Shown in pieces: positions 47,634 through 60,815 of a DNA stretch of 64,000 bases. Position 1 is the first letter of the stretch, and the number at the start of each line of letters is the position of its first letter. The stretch covers positions 124,001 to 188,000 of the forward strand of contig JAAOOA010000584.1 of the NCBI GenBank assembly GCA_012861695.1. The letters run 5' to 3'. Under the pieces are notes generated by a model. The model had not been told where the DNA came from. It saw only the letters and a program-made list of their open reading frames with translations, and did no database searches. The position numbers and the translations under genes were made by a program. The DNA is from Trematomus loennbergii. Lineage: Eukaryota > Chordata > Actinopteri > Perciformes > Nototheniidae.

Positions 47634-49674
47634 TTACAAACTCTTCAACTACAACCCTAATTATATTTAAAAACATTTTAGAAGGCCTCACGAAATACTT
47701 TAATGTAAATTAAAATGTAAATGTGAAGGGATGTGTGTAATGTGATGATTGACATTATTCACCCACGGATCTATGGGTTGGGGGTATTGTTCCCCACGGA
47801 CATTTTAGTTAACCGGACTTACTGTTGATGTGAAATCCGAAAAAAAATTAAAATACAATAATACTTTATTCCGAGTTTGCTTGCTTTTCTCTTTGGAGGT
47901 TATTACATAACGGCATTGTAATACACGGTTCGGCTGCATTACATATGACATATCTGCTGTAGTTCTGTATTTATAGAGCCCTGATGAGAAGACTTCTGGA
48001 CAAACAGGGAATATGCAAAATAGCCATTATATACAGTCTTTAATTAACTATTAGTAGAGAATAACGAGTAATGAATATACTTTATAGGGATCTGCAGATA
48101 AATGTTTAGTCTTCTCAAGCAGCAACTATCAAATATCTCTCCTGATTGTTGGCACTTGACAATCACCTTTCCCTGAATTTTACTCAGGTGTAACTAAAGC
48201 CTGATTTAAGGGTTGTTTATATTTCACATCATTAATCAGAATCTGCAAAGTAACTAAAATAAATGTAGTGGAGTAAAAATACCAGGTTAACCTCTGAATT
48301 GTAGTGGAGTAGAATTGCTGTTTTGTTTAGTAATGGATATTGAATATGGAATAAAGGTTTTGACAAGACCTGGTGTAACAATAATCAAAAAGGACATTAA
48401 AAGAGCTCCAGATGTCAATGATCTAAACAAAACAGCACACCACATGAAATGTATATTTAAATACTTTATTAAGGGCAGTGAATTAGTTTTTTCTGTATGT
48501 TTTTCAAATCAGTGTTATACAGTAAGTGTCATAGACAGTGTTACATTGCTATTATTATCCTTAAAATATATAAAACAAAACCACTTATGATCTTTTTTTT
48601 TGGGTGGTTTACTAATGACAGTTAATTCTGTTTCTGCTATTGATGGTTTCATTTTTGTGAAAAATAATAAAATAATCAAATTCAATAACGTGCTTTAACC
48701 ACTAGATGTGCCTTTCTATCAGCTGTGCACCGTTATGGTGTAAATACAGCCTATCTACCAATTGGATCAAATATAAAAGTCAGCCGAATTAGTATTGATA
48801 CTGCAAGGAGACGTATTGTGTGAAAAGAAATGTAAGATGTTGTTTAATTGCTGATATATTTATGATCCACGTCACGTTTTCAGTTTTGGCGGCAGTGCTT
48901 CCTGTTTGTCCAGAAGTCTTCTCATCAGGGCTCTATAAATACAGAACTACGGCAGATATGTCATATTTAATGCAGCCGAACCGTGTATTACAATGCCGTT
49001 ATGTGATGACCTCCAAAGAGAAAAGCAAGCAAACTCGGAATAAAGTATTATTATTTTTTTTTTTTTTCGGATTTCACATCAACAGGAGTCCGGTTAACTA
49101 AAATGTCCGTGCGGAACAATACCCCCAACCCATAGATCCGTGGGTGAATAATGTCAATCACCACATTACACACATTCCTTCACATTTACATTTTAATTTA
49201 CATTAAAGTATTTCGTGAGGCCTTCTAAAATGTTTTTAAATATAATTAGGGTTGTAGTTGAAGAGTTTGTAAATTGCGTTGCCTGGCAACGCAATCACAC
49301 AACGTCACGTCCGTTAATTCCACATCCACACCAGTCTATGATCACATGGATTAACATCGATTTAATACATTAATGTAGCCTTTGTTTCTGCTAAAAGAGG
49401 TGTCGACCAGCTAGGGCAACAAGAAAATCGGCGAAATCGAGTGTGACGATTAAAAATAAATTAAAAACATCTAATTTTGACAATAAAAACCGACCAATAG
49501 GCGCGGTAGACCATTTGCTAGGCACTTCCGGGTATTTCTCCACTGGTTGGGCCATGTTAACAATACCGTGTAACTGTCACGTTTGAAGGGACGAAACCGT
49601 GACATATTCACGTCTCCCAGCATGGTAGATCGTCACATGTTCACGTCTTGCCGTGATACGGGTTGATATTAACT

Positions 49675-49760
49675 GTGGGTTTTTCTCTGGAAGTTTTTCC
49701 TTGTACGATGTGAGGGTCAAAGGACAGATGATGCCGTTTTTCTCATACTGATATTCCGCT
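49675..49760. repeat. Short repeat fragment
   Basis: GTGGGTTTTTCTCTGGAAGT TTTTCC... is a common fish interspersed-repeat fragment. Confidence 0.4.
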
Positions 49761-49864
49761 ATGCACGCTGGGATTTGGTGTTTATGCGATGTGAAATCCG
49801 AAAACATTTAAAAAAAATTAAATAATACATTATTCCGAGTGTGCTTGCTTTTCTCTTTGAAAGT

Positions 49865-51941
49865 TAAAGTGGACCTATCATGCTATATTTAAATGATATA
49901 TTGTAGGGCCATACCTATATAAGGTATATTTATACGTTTCTGTTTTCAAAATACCAAACAGATCATGATTTTAAGCCATGACTCATTTCGCTCTATTTGC
50001 TGTTCTCCAGCACTGTTTTTGCAGGGGGCTGATTCTGTGAGCTTCAGCTGACCACGCCCCCCTGCAGGAGAGGGGAGCGCGCTTTGATCAAGTCAGAAGA
50101 GGGGGAGAAAAAGAGATCTCCGTCCTCCGTGTTTTATTATAGCCTATTATTATATAGAGTCGTTATTCATTTGTTTTAAAGCTCAATAAATAACAAAGAA
50201 GACCTTTGACCGGCACTTTTCTAATTTTGTCCGGAAGATTTAACCTGTTAAGCACCAAGCCTGTTTTTCATGTTTCAGGCTCGAAAATGACATGCCCAAA
50301 ACAAATGACTACAACTTAACTTCTAAAAGGGTTATATGAATAATTTATTTTATCAAAGCAAGGTTACATCTGTGAGTTGGATGTAGAAGTGTCAGAATCA
50401 ATATAGATGTTTTTTATTTTAAAGAAAATTCAGATTTTACATAGTAAAAAACTGTAAATTATAGTGTCCGTCCAAAAATTATTTTTTACTTATAGTGAAA
50501 ACCACCCTTGGATGATGGGTTAGTAGACTATAAGCTTTAGGAATCCAAAGTACAACATATAATAAGTACCCTGTATCAAGATTGATGCAAAACAAGTGAC
50601 ATTTGACCTTTTTAGAGAGATTTAGCAAAAAGAAACCACTTCTGGGGTCATTTGGGTGGATTTTCCATATCTCTGGCCCCCCTTGCTCGATTTGATGGTT
50701 GACACTTCTTTCTGACCGTTAGAGCCAATAGAATCGAAGGGGGAGTCATTTGGAAACAGAAAAGCAGGTTTATTGCTTATGGATTATCAGAAATCACTTC
50801 AAAGGGACACAGACACATTAGATTAACCTATGGATTAACTTCAGCAGCGTTTTTATCGTTTTAATGCCATTGAAGACCACTTTGGAGAGACTACAGAGCC
50901 AAGGTAAAAATGTTAGCATTTTTAGCTACCTAGCGTCACCTGTTTTGATGTCCGTGTTTGCTTATAACGTCGCAAATACGTATAATTCAGTGGTAATGTC
51001 GGTGTCAATAGATTCTGTGTCACCTCACGATGTGAATCGATGTGTTGGATGTGGTGAAAAGATAAATAATAAGGTTTTGTGAGTGATTTTCGGTGCAGTA
51101 AGGTGTTAGCATTTTTCGCTCGTTGCTAATTCAGAGGCTCAGTGTTAGCATTGTGGGTTTTCTTTTGAAAAAAAAAAAAAAATGATCAGTTTGATGAGTT
51201 TCTTCCCGTTACATGGATATAAAACATTCATAGTTTTATTAAATGAACATGCCCTCAGACACTGTTTCCTGCAAGATGTTGCGGCAGTGCCCTGGTACCG
51301 GGGTCTCTCGGGCTTAACAGGTTAAACTTTAACGGACATCTTGACCGGCGAAAGAAAACCTAACTGAAACTCTGCTGCACGGTCCCCTCGTTCCTTGGAA
51401 GAGGCGGAGAGGTGGGTGTTTGCTGGTGGACTAACCGGAGAGAATTACAGTGCTTGCCTCGACGGGGAGGGATTGCATTGAATTAAAGCAGCAGGAGGAG
51501 CAAACGCTTGCTTCGGGGAGGGAGAAAAAAAGCCACAGCGGAGAATAAACAGAACGGTAACCATGGTAACCATGCACGGGAAATCTTCTTCGCTGCTTTT
51601 GTGGCAGACTACAGCGCCACTTACAGGCCTGGCATATGTACTGCAGGGTCTCCAGCGCTTTCGAGCGGCAATGGCCGGCCGTGGCCCAACCCCACATTCC
51701 CCTGATAGGTGGAGAGTTGGCCCAATAGCCGTAGCGCCACTATCCTGACGTCAGGACAGTGTTCAAATCTGGATCAGTTTTTATCAGATCCGTTGCAGCC
51801 CCTTTTTTAGAGATTTGGGTATGGAGGAAAATAGAGAGGGTTGTGTTTTCTGACACTTGGTGATTTCCCTGGAACACCGGGGACACATATTCATGTATAA
51901 AAGACGTACAAAAGTGCATTTTGCATGATAGGTCCCTTTAA
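49865..51941. mobile_element. TTAA-flanked element, family C copy 2
   Basis: TTAA at 49865-49868 and 51938-51941. Ends AGTGGACCTATCATGC and GCATGATAGGTCCCT. Contains family B copy 2 (50240-51325). The non-nested part is ~1 kb and non-coding. Confidence 0.88.
50240..51325. mobile_element. TTAA-flanked element, family B copy 2
   Basis: TTAA at 50240-50243 and 51322-51325. Ends CCTGTTAAGCACCAAGCC and GGGCTTAACAGG. Confidence 0.9.
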
Positions 51942-53186
51942 ATTATAAAATGCAATAACGTGCTTTAACCAGTAGGTGTCCCTTTCTATCAGCTGTGCAC
52001 TGTTATGGCGTAAATACAGCCTATCTACCAATTGGATCAAATATAAAAGTCAGCCGAATTAGTGTTGATACTGCAAGGAGACGTATTGTGTGAAAATAAA
52101 TGTAAGATGTTGTTTAATTGCTTATATATTTAAGATCCACGTCAAGTTTTCAGTTTTGGCGGCAGTGCTTCCTGTTTGTCAGACTTGTTATACAGTCTAT
52201 GATCCACACACATGGATTAACATCGATTTAATACATTAATGTAGCCTTTGTTTCTGCTAAAGAGGTGTCGACCAGTTCTTCCTGTTTGTCTAGAAGTCTT
52301 CTCATCAGGTTTCTATAAATAGACAACCACGGCAGATATGTAATATTTAATGCAGCCGAAACATGTATTACAATGCCGTTATGTGATGACTTTCAAAGAG
52401 AAAAGCAAGCACACTCTGAATAATGTATTATTATTTTTTTTTTAAATGTTTTCGGATTTCACATCGCATAAACACCAAATCCCAGCGTGCATTGCGGCTA
52501 TCGAGCTGAGGATCTTGCCTACGTCTGTTTCCGGTTTCGTTTATGAACGATGTATTTTGTTATACACACATTCCTTCACATTTAAATTTAAATTTACATT
52601 AAAGTATTTCGTGAGGCCTTCTAACATGTTTTTAAATATAACTACGGTTGTAGTTGAAGAGTTTGTAAATGAACATGAACCGAAGCTGTTGCCTGTTGCA
52701 ATATACAGTCTATGGTTGCTACAGAGGATTGTGGGTAATGTCATGTCTTCGGCCATCCAAAACTCATAGAAAACTACTTGTTCTCAGAATTGAAGGGGAA
52801 AACGTGACAAAAGCATTCATTGTACACTAAAACCTATCAATGTCGTTTAATTAACAAGGATAATCTGGTGTTTTTGAGTTGATGAATAGTGGAGATATCA
52901 CTGTCAAATCAATCGACAGTAAGGGGAATACTTACTTCCGGGTGTACAATTCTCCGTTATCCAATGGGATTGGACGCTCACATTGCCTTTAACAGCCGCC
53001 GACACAAACGAATGCCTTGCTTCCATGAGCGTCAAATCCCGCCGCAGATGGGAATACATTGCAATCAGTTGAAAGCTATTTGCGTCCCTTTATGAAGCTG
53101 AAGGAGCCTAGGAGCGTCCCAACTGCACGCCACGGGACCCTGACCAAGCGTCGCTCCTGGACGTTTATGGAGTGAGAGTGTGTTGG

Positions 53187-54984
53187 TTATACAGCATGTT
53201 GTTTTCCAGTAATGTTTTCGTTTAATGATAAATTACTTAAAATATCATAATTATTAAATGGCAAATGTAAATATGTTCACACACAAATGAATTGGCATTA
53301 ACATACATTGTTTTATTCAAAAATAGACAGTACCATGAGCATAAATGACCCAATGATAATAACTTATTTTGGTTTTCTTCCAGATCAATAAAGACATCCT
53401 CATGGACAGAACCAATGGAGCAGATAGAAACATGAAAAAGCAACATCCTTGTTTCAGCAATTGAGTGTATTTGCTGCTTCTGTGTAAATAGCGCAGTGCC
53501 TTTTAAAAAAAATGCCTTTCTAGGAACATGGTGAATGCTTTGCAATTCAACTGTACTTACTTTCTGTGTACTTATATTTAGTGTAAAACATTGTACTACC
53601 ACCTTATCTGTTAAATGTCTGATTCAGATCACGTGGCTCGAACCTTGTTGTACATTGAGTGATATTAGAGCCAGATACTAATATATGCAGTATGGACACA
53701 TGCTTTAGCACTGTAGATGCACACAGTGGACACACAAATATATTATTAATAAAACCCAAATGCAATTATACCTGCATGTACTGTTCAGTGAATGATTCTT
53801 ACTAGATGCTACCACAGGGCAAAAGCCAAAACATCTGAAGTCACAGCACCACCAATAGGTCAAACAAGCTTTTCAGATTCAAAGGAACTGAAGCACACAC
53901 CTTTTGTACAATGTATTTGTTTTCTTTCAGATATTTATGGCCCGTTTTTTGTTTTTATAACTTGGTTTATCTTATCTAATTTTTAATAATACAAATGTTC
54001 TGTATTGTGTGAAGCAGATTAACCAAAATAACTAAGAACATGATGGAATTTCTCATACGCTTGTCACCAATAGAAAAACATCAACCCACAAATCTTATCT
54101 TTATTGCATAATTTCAATGCAATCAAAGCAGTAAAGCCTGTCCAGGAAGAAAACAAGGCAGAACATTTTATATTTTTCAAACATGTTATTGTCATTACAA
54201 TTTTTAAATGGTAACCAAAACCCTTAATGCACTTAAAATATAATATGTTTTCTGCTAGTACTCTCACTTTATTATCTCGTATGATTTCAAAATGTGAATA
54301 TACGTTACTGTGTTTCTACATTGTCCATGAGCATGGGCGTAATTTCCACTTGGGACAAATAACGACTTCTCCAACCTTATACTTTTCTCCAGAGTGCCGT
54401 GGTTCATTGTTTATTAATGTGTTTCAGCGGCATGTACCGACCGCTGCAGTGCTGGCTGCTCTTCCACGGGAGTTTATTCTCCCGTTAGCTCCGGGTTAGC
54501 TCACATGGCTCTAAAGTATTCACTGTCTGACTGTCACACAAGCAGCTGATACATATCCCCAGTTCCCCTTAAGTGAATGTGTGTCAGTCTGAATTGACGC
54601 TGTTTGGCATCACAAGGTTGTTATGAAAGTTTCTCTGGTAAATGGGTGATGTTAGCATAGCAACCGAAGCTAAACTGACTACTTGCTAAGCCGTTTTCTA
54701 CAGGCACATTTTACCGGCGTATTTTTCATTATGATTCTACTTGTGATAGTCGGACATGACAACCTGTGCAGCCCATGGGGGTGAAGAGCGCGACGCTCGT
54801 GAACTGTCAACAGGAGGGCGGGGAAGCAGTTTGTGGACCTCTTTCACCTGTCAACTTACATGATGCCGTTTAAACACATTTAAATAATTGTTTAAACAGC
54901 ATAATAATAATGACGACCGTCCGTTCTGTGATTCTCCAGAACACACAGATGGCCAGTCCGCCCCTGTGTAGCATATGTTAAAGA
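53187..54984. other. Intergenic stretch with a possible exon and arm debris
   Basis: 53386-53465 follows a good polypyrimidine acceptor (TTTTGGTTTTCTTCCAG). 54650-54770 is a fragment of the 43551-47325 element arm (compare 44710-44850). 54950-54966 ends CCAGTCCGCCCCTG, a hAT terminus. Otherwise nothing. Confidence 0.5.
53386..53465 (+). other. Candidate terminal exon
   Basis: The strong acceptor is followed by a frame INKDILMDRTNGADRNMKKQ then HPCFSN and a stop, but that frame does not match the phase of the 72 bp exons upstream. Could be 3' UTR or chance. Confidence 0.25.
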
Positions 54985-56245
54985 GAGCGGGGCTGCGTTG
55001 CATGCATGGCTTCCTTCTGCAGGTAACGGGGAGACGCGCTCTGGCGGCGGTCTCGTTCAGGATCCGAAAATGAAATTTAAATATTTGTTCCACTTATTTA
55101 TTCCACTTATTCCTAGTGTGCCACTGGTTACGGTGCCACATGCCAGGGGTTGCCGACCCCTGGTTTAGATAAAGATAGGAGAGAGGAGGGACTGAGGTGT
55201 TAATAAAATAAACAAGTTTAAATATTTGTTATTGTTTGTGATCAAGGATTTTAGATTATTTAAATATATACAGTTCTGTTTCATGAGTGTTGAGTGCTGT
55301 ATCCATAAATCCCTTAATTTCCCCTCAAAGTGCGTGTAAACGTATACAAACAATATGCTGTATGTAGAGAGATGGAAGAAGGGAATCTACTGACGCACGA
55401 CCGCAAACATTAGTTTGTCCAATTTATGTAAGTATGTTTTACTGCGGATATTTATTTAACTTTTTCTCCAGTCACTGTGCAGTTAATAGAAGATTTATTT
55501 CGATATATGACCACAAGGTGGCGTCAAACTACTTTATCTGATACTTTACCAACTCTACACAAATAGTCCTTCTGAAGTCTGGCAGCAGGGTCTGATGTCA
55601 TGTAACTCCTAACTAATAACTAAACAATTGACTGCTTACGGTTCACTTCCTTAGCTTAGCACTGATGCATGGAAGTGGAAGCTTTCAATGTTGACTACAC
55701 ACCACATTTAAAACTACACAGCTACTGAAGTGTCGTGGTATTATTTATTTTGACCATCTTTATGGAATTAACATAATCTTTGTTCGACTGTGGATCACCT
55801 AGAAAAAACATATTTTCTGTATTCAAATGATTGCTTTATTACTAATGATATAAATATGAAATGTTGCTCCCTTAAAGTAGATAGAGTCTATCTCGAGGAG
55901 GGGGCTGGACTTTGTCTCTCTTCACATTCACTTCTGGTAAAGAGACTATGAGAGACTTCCTGTGGGTGAGGTTGTTTCTAAATTTAAGCTTGAATTCCTC
56001 CATAACACTCCATCACTGCGTTTCAACTATTTGGTTAAAGCTGTTACACACATTTTCTATGAAATATTGGTGAGAAGGCCCATGGATTATAAAGTGAGAA
56101 TGAAGCCTGCAATTGTATCTCCTTCTTAAAACTGTATGCACTTTAGAGAAGCATCTGTGAAGAATCACGAGCCCACAGGATGATATATCTACATCAGGAA
56201 GGATATGTTAACACCTTATCTCTGTTCATCATTAGAGGATGCCCA
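54985..56245. repeat. Tandem segmental duplication, copy 1 (upstream of the FCRL gene)
   Basis: Matches 62418-63955 at very high identity with a few indels: copy 1 lacks ~228 bp present at 62595-62822 and ~36 bp near 63797-63832, and has 16-20 bp extra near 55300. It ends with CAGGGGTCGGCAACC-type hAT debris near 55146-55162. Confidence 0.9.
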
Positions 56246-56369
56246 AACCAACGTGCAAAAAAATGTGCTGTAGTTCCTGATTGCTCTTCATATGCTGCAG
56301 TTTCAGTCTTTCTATTTGCACAAAGTAGAAGACTTTCTCAGAAGCAGATTATCAGTGTTGGATGTGAAG

Positions 56370-59300
56370 ATGGGACACACTTGGCTCTGTCTACGGGGTT
56401 TTTTCTGTGAGTACTTTTCCTGTTTTAATTGCCATTGATAAAACTTTTAAATGCCTGAGGTTAATATATATTTCTGTCAGTTTGATAATGTCTGATTTAG
56501 TTTCATACTTATTTCAGTTCTGAATTTACTTTACCGTGGACAAGCTCAAGGTAATTATACAATTTTCATACTTTTTGTTTACTCATTCTAGACAAATCTA
56601 CCGATGTAACTCTCCAAACAACATCCGTTTGGTCAATGTATAATACTGTTTTTGACAAAAAGAAAACACATTTTACTTTTTGTATCTTGTAAAGGAAAGC
56701 AATATAAAACATTTTTTATTTATTTATGAGCCATGTTGATGTGAACACGCAGTTTGGACAAGTTCTAATATATAATCTGTGAATTATTATAATGTTTTAA
56801 CGGTTGAACAGCTCCACTGACGCTGTATAGGCAGGTGAAGTATACTGTACAATCCTGTGCTTTTTGTTATCACAAAATAATGAGTATTAAAATAAGAATA
56901 AGAAGACAGGAATCAGTTTCTTACATCAAAGCATTTACATAAAGATAATACTTCACCAACAAACCTTGTTATACTTTATTACCTGTGACAAATGGATTGT
57001 TTTCACATTGACAGTTTCTGAGAGTAAGTCATTTATTATCAGTTAACTTTTTTTGCTGTATATACAAATAGTATTTTGGTTACTATATTTAAGTACAGTT
57101 CACACTTAAATTTGTTTTTTACATACTGTATGCAGAAAATATGTAGGATCAAAGGAGTGCATGTAACCCACCAATTATACATCATAATGTTATCATTCTG
57201 TGAAATGTTGTTTTCCAATAGACAGACCTAAGCCTGTCCTCACTGTGTCTCCATCATGGCCGAGTCCTGGAGCCTCAGTAACTCTGAACTGCAGGGTTGA
57301 TCATCCGTCTGCTGGCTGGAGCTTCTACTGGTATAAGGCTGTTCCCAAACTGTCGTGCTCCTACAGCTATGAGCTGCTACCTGGCAGCGAGAATGGGACT
57401 GAACAGCATCTCTTCATCATTGATGGACAAACGCACACAGCAGGATATGTGTGCAGAGCAGAAAGAGGAGATCCAGTGTATTACAGTTGGAGTAAACCTA
57501 AGTTTGTCTGGTCTGGAGGTCAGTATGTTCTTCCTTTTTCTTTCTTTCTGTAGTTTGTACCACCATTAGGCCAACAAATGTCTTTATCAAGTTTGCCTGG
57601 TCTTGAGGTTTGTTTTGACTTTTCCATTATTGCAAAATGGAACAAAGTCACTTATTTTGGGAACTTTTCTTTTACACCAGCATCAGGTCATAGTTCAGTT
57701 TTCAAAACCTTTCTCTGAAACAGAATGATGATTGACTGATTCATCTTCTGGACTTGACTGAATTTGAACACAAAATAATCTCTTTTCATCCTGACACATG
57801 AGTTGTTGTTCGCCATGGTTCAAACCTTAGACTTTGTCAATCCAAAACCTAATAATATAAGGCTTCTACAATACATTAGATATAAGTGGTAAGTGTGTTC
57901 TTTTTTTTTTAGTTTGGAATATGTTTTAAGATATTTATCTGCTGTTTAAATAGTTTAAGACATAAACAATACATATAATTAAACACATTTGTAGTGTGAG
58001 ATTGAGGCACTGGTACTTTCACTTTTGTTTTCCTCCTACTTTAGTTTGTTCCCGTTTGTTTTTTCAGGGTCAATTAAGTGGCAGTTTTGCCATACCAATG
58101 CATTGTCTTTTTCAGTCTGCATGGTTTAAATGTCCACTCTTTGTGTGTTTCAGATTTGAATTCAGCAGCGTCTCTCACAGTGAGTCCTGACAGTGTGCAG
58201 CACTTCACCAACGTCTGTGTCACTGAGCTGTGAGGGAAACTCCACTGAGTGGAGAGTGATGAGGTTTACGAAACCTGACTACCTTTATCCCTGTTCTTCC
58301 TGGGGGACAATGACTGGATCCACATGCACAATAACCAGAGCTGGGTTAGTGGAGTGTTCTGGTGTGAGTCTGAAACAGGACAGTTCAGTAATGCAGTCAA
58401 CATCACTAAAGATGGTGAGTTTTAATTATTTAAAATGTTTGTTTCTGAAGTATTATGTTGTTTTGAAATGTGAAGGTGACAAGCATTAGCCAAACGTCTC
58501 TTCAAATTAGTAAAACTTCATAAAAAAGTAATTTGCAAGTGATTTCCAGGGTTACTTCTCTCAAAGATCAAAGATAATATTCTGTGTTTAATGTCCTCAT
58601 ACATCTACCTGACATTTCAGCTTCTGCCAGACTAGGCCAGTTGAGCATAAACATATTAAATCTGCAAAAGCTGATGACTCTGTCAAAGCCTTTATATTCT
58701 TTGATTTCTTTTCAGATTATGAAATGATCCTGGTGAGTCCTGTCCGTCCTGTGGCTGAGGGACGTTCTGTCACTCTTAGCTGCAAGTTCAAGACAGGAAC
58801 TGTTCTTTATAATGTGGATTTCTATAAAGATGACAAACTCATCCAGAACGATACCAGGAAGGAGCTGACCATCTCTGCAGTGTCAAAGTCAGACGAAGGC
58901 TTTTATAAATGTAAACAGAGAGATTCAGCAGATGGTAGGACGTCACCAGAGAGTTGGTTCTCAGTCAAATGTAAGTATGATTTAAAAACCCTTCCTTTTT
59001 TGTAAGCTGTGTTACAGTCTGAGATAAAGAAAGCTTAGTTTCATCTGAATTAAACTGTGTTTGTTTAAGAGAGATGTTTTATACAGTTAATCTATAACAG
59101 GAACGTTTAATATAATAAATATAATAAAGATTACTTATAATAGCAGCGTCCGGGCCTGGAAAAGCCTCTCAATTTCCCATTCTTCTGATCGTTGGGCTGC
59201 TTGTGGAGTTGTACTGATTATTCTCCTGCTGCTGTTCCTGTATTTATACAGAAAGTCAAAAGGTGAGATCATTTTCTTCTGATATCAGATTGACTCTAAT

Positions 59301-60488
59301 GTAATCACACGTACTGTTTTAACAGTAGACACTTTGCAAAACATCATAACATAGCAGCAAATGTCTTCTTTTTTTAACAGATTCATGCTATATCAGGTTG
59401 GTACAACGCTCTATTTTATTTTATTATGAACATGACAGCAGTGATATGTTCCTTTATAAATCCACTTCATTTACTACATGTGTTTTGCCACCAGATCTCA
59501 GAGGACCAATCAGAGCCCTGCTACAGACCACATGATCAACCAGGACGAAACTAACCAAAGGGAATATGCTTCCGTTCTTCAGGGTCAGCCTGAATCCTTA
59601 ATACGTTTTGAATTTTTTGTGAACGTAGCATCCGCGTAGCATTTCCATTTCTCATTGGTTGTTTTTAAAAATGTAGGAGTTCATATAGAGGGATTTTAAT
59701 ATGAATTGGGTTTGATTTTGATTTCTCTTCAGATAATGCCTGTCTCTATGAAACAATCAAAGGCCCTGAAGAACCTGCAAATGGTACAGTATAGTAAATA
59801 TAAATACTGGAATATGACAATTCAAGGTTCACTCTTTTAAATATAAAATACATTGTATATTTCAGATGAATCCAGGATGTGACATATTCTGTGGTCGAGC
59901 TCAAAAACATTTCTAAGAAGGGTGAGTGTTTGAATTTATGTTGTTACAAAAACATGCAATAAGTGTTGTCTTTTCATGCTTTCTCCTGATCCGTCTAACA
60001 GGGAAGAAAAATGAACCGGAGGATTGTGTTTACTCACATGTGCAGATGGCATCAGCTGCAGGTATGAAGAAATACTACTTGCTTTAACTTTTTGTTATGG
60101 TGCCTTCTAGGGTGTCATTTTTAAATGTGCTTCAAGGTGTCGCCAAAGTCAGCAATGTTCAAACCCTACACATAACTTTGTCAATGTTTGTTAAGTTTAT
60201 TTTCTGTCAATTCTATGCATTCATGAAAAAAACATCAGGGCATATGACATTTTATTCATCTGTTTCCATACATGTATAACTGTTGTGAATCATCATGAGC
60301 AATTCCTTCTATAACTATCACTTTACCCTCTTGGGAGGAAAATGTATACCAGTACATTTTCATTTTTAACTGGGGTGGAATACTGTAAAAAAATAAGTAT
60401 AATAATCTCTTAATTCATAGGGAAATCAAGTGAAACTGTTTATTCTGAACTCAAACCAGGAACAGCTCTTGGTAAAATTGCAGCATAA
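56370..60488 (+). CDS. Fc-receptor-like (FCRL) Ig receptor with ITIM tail, twelve exons
   Basis: Type I membrane receptor of the FCRL family, which binds ligand outside immune cells and signals through tyrosine motifs. Exons: 56370-56406 and 56518-56550 (signal peptide MGHTWLCLRGFF... ending GQAQ); 57222-57518 (Ig1, VTLNCRV, GYVCRAE); 58154-58414 (Ig2, SLSCEGN, WCES); 58716-58970 (Ig3, VTLSCKF, YKCKQ); 59147-59262 (TM, VVLIILLLLFLYLYRKSK); then tail exons 59381-59396, 59495-59583, 59733-59783, 59866-59921, 60002-60061, and 60421 to the stop at 60486-60488. Nearly all joins are phase 1. Tail motifs: EYASV, LYETI, VTYSVV, VYSHV, TVYSEL; the last and VTYSVV fit the ITIM consensus. Frame breaks: Ig2 reads in a shifted frame from ~58210 to ~58335 (TGA at 58231), TM near 59198, and 59866-59921 is one base short. 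Either a recent pseudogene or assembly indels. Confidence 0.85.
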
Positions 60489-60739
60489 CATCATGTAAGT
60501 ATTGGGATTAATCACTTTATATATTTCATATATTGTTAAATATATTGTAAATGTCAATTCTTTAAAGGATTAAACCTTTTTTCTTCTTTGGTTTTCTTTC
60601 AGATCAAACAATGCCTTCTGTAAGGACAAGACGAATGGAAACAACATACCAAAACGAAACCTTTGTTTATTAAACCTTATTTGCAGCTTTGCTCTCCATT
60701 TATCATCGAGTATTTTGTACAGTTCATGTAATTGCGGAA

Positions 60740-60815
60740 AATGTAAAATAAATGCATCGTAAGGCTTTAATCTATGTTTATTTTAAAAAAGTAAGCTTTG
60801 TTTTGCATCAATAAA
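60740..60815 (+). terminator. Polyadenylation signals of the FCRL gene
   Basis: AATAAA occurs at about 60747 and again at about 60811. A non-coding 3' exon from 60601 (CTTTCAG acceptor) probably leads to it. Confidence 0.6.

Larger units (their letters stand above)
43451..49674. mobile_element. Second-level inverted-repeat element
   Basis: Its left arm (43453-43548 plus 47326-48005) and right arm (48889-49674) match inverted over ~780 bp once the 43551-47325 insertion is discounted. The core 48006-48888 is AT-rich with an unsupported 91-codon frame. A second, partial copy of the same core and right arm is at 51950-52492. Confidence 0.75.
49761..52492. mobile_element. Related inverted-repeat element, carries nested TTAA elements
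   Basis: Arms 49761-49864 and 52376-52492 are inverted (ATGCACGCTGGGATTTGGTG). The right interior 51950-52440 copies the core and arm of 43451-49674. Split by the 49865-51941 insertion. Confidence 0.7.
42823..53186. mobile_element. 10.4 kb outer inverted-repeat element
   Basis: Left arm 42823-43450 and right arm 52557-53186 are ~630 bp inverted copies beginning CCAACACACTCTCACTCCAT. Between them lie at least five further elements. No target duplication is visible (GCTGACAGG versus TTATACAGC). No intact transposase gene was seen, so the superfamily is unknown. Confidence 0.8.

Noticed and set aside
48315..48590. 91-codon frame in the core of the 43451-49674 element
   Set aside because: No recognisable motif, no splice context, and not preserved in the second core copy.
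55142..55164. Palindrome CCAGGGGTTGCCGACCCCTGG
   Set aside because: Terminus of a hAT element (CAGGGGTCGGCAACC) rather than a regulatory site; partly lost in the 62568 copy.
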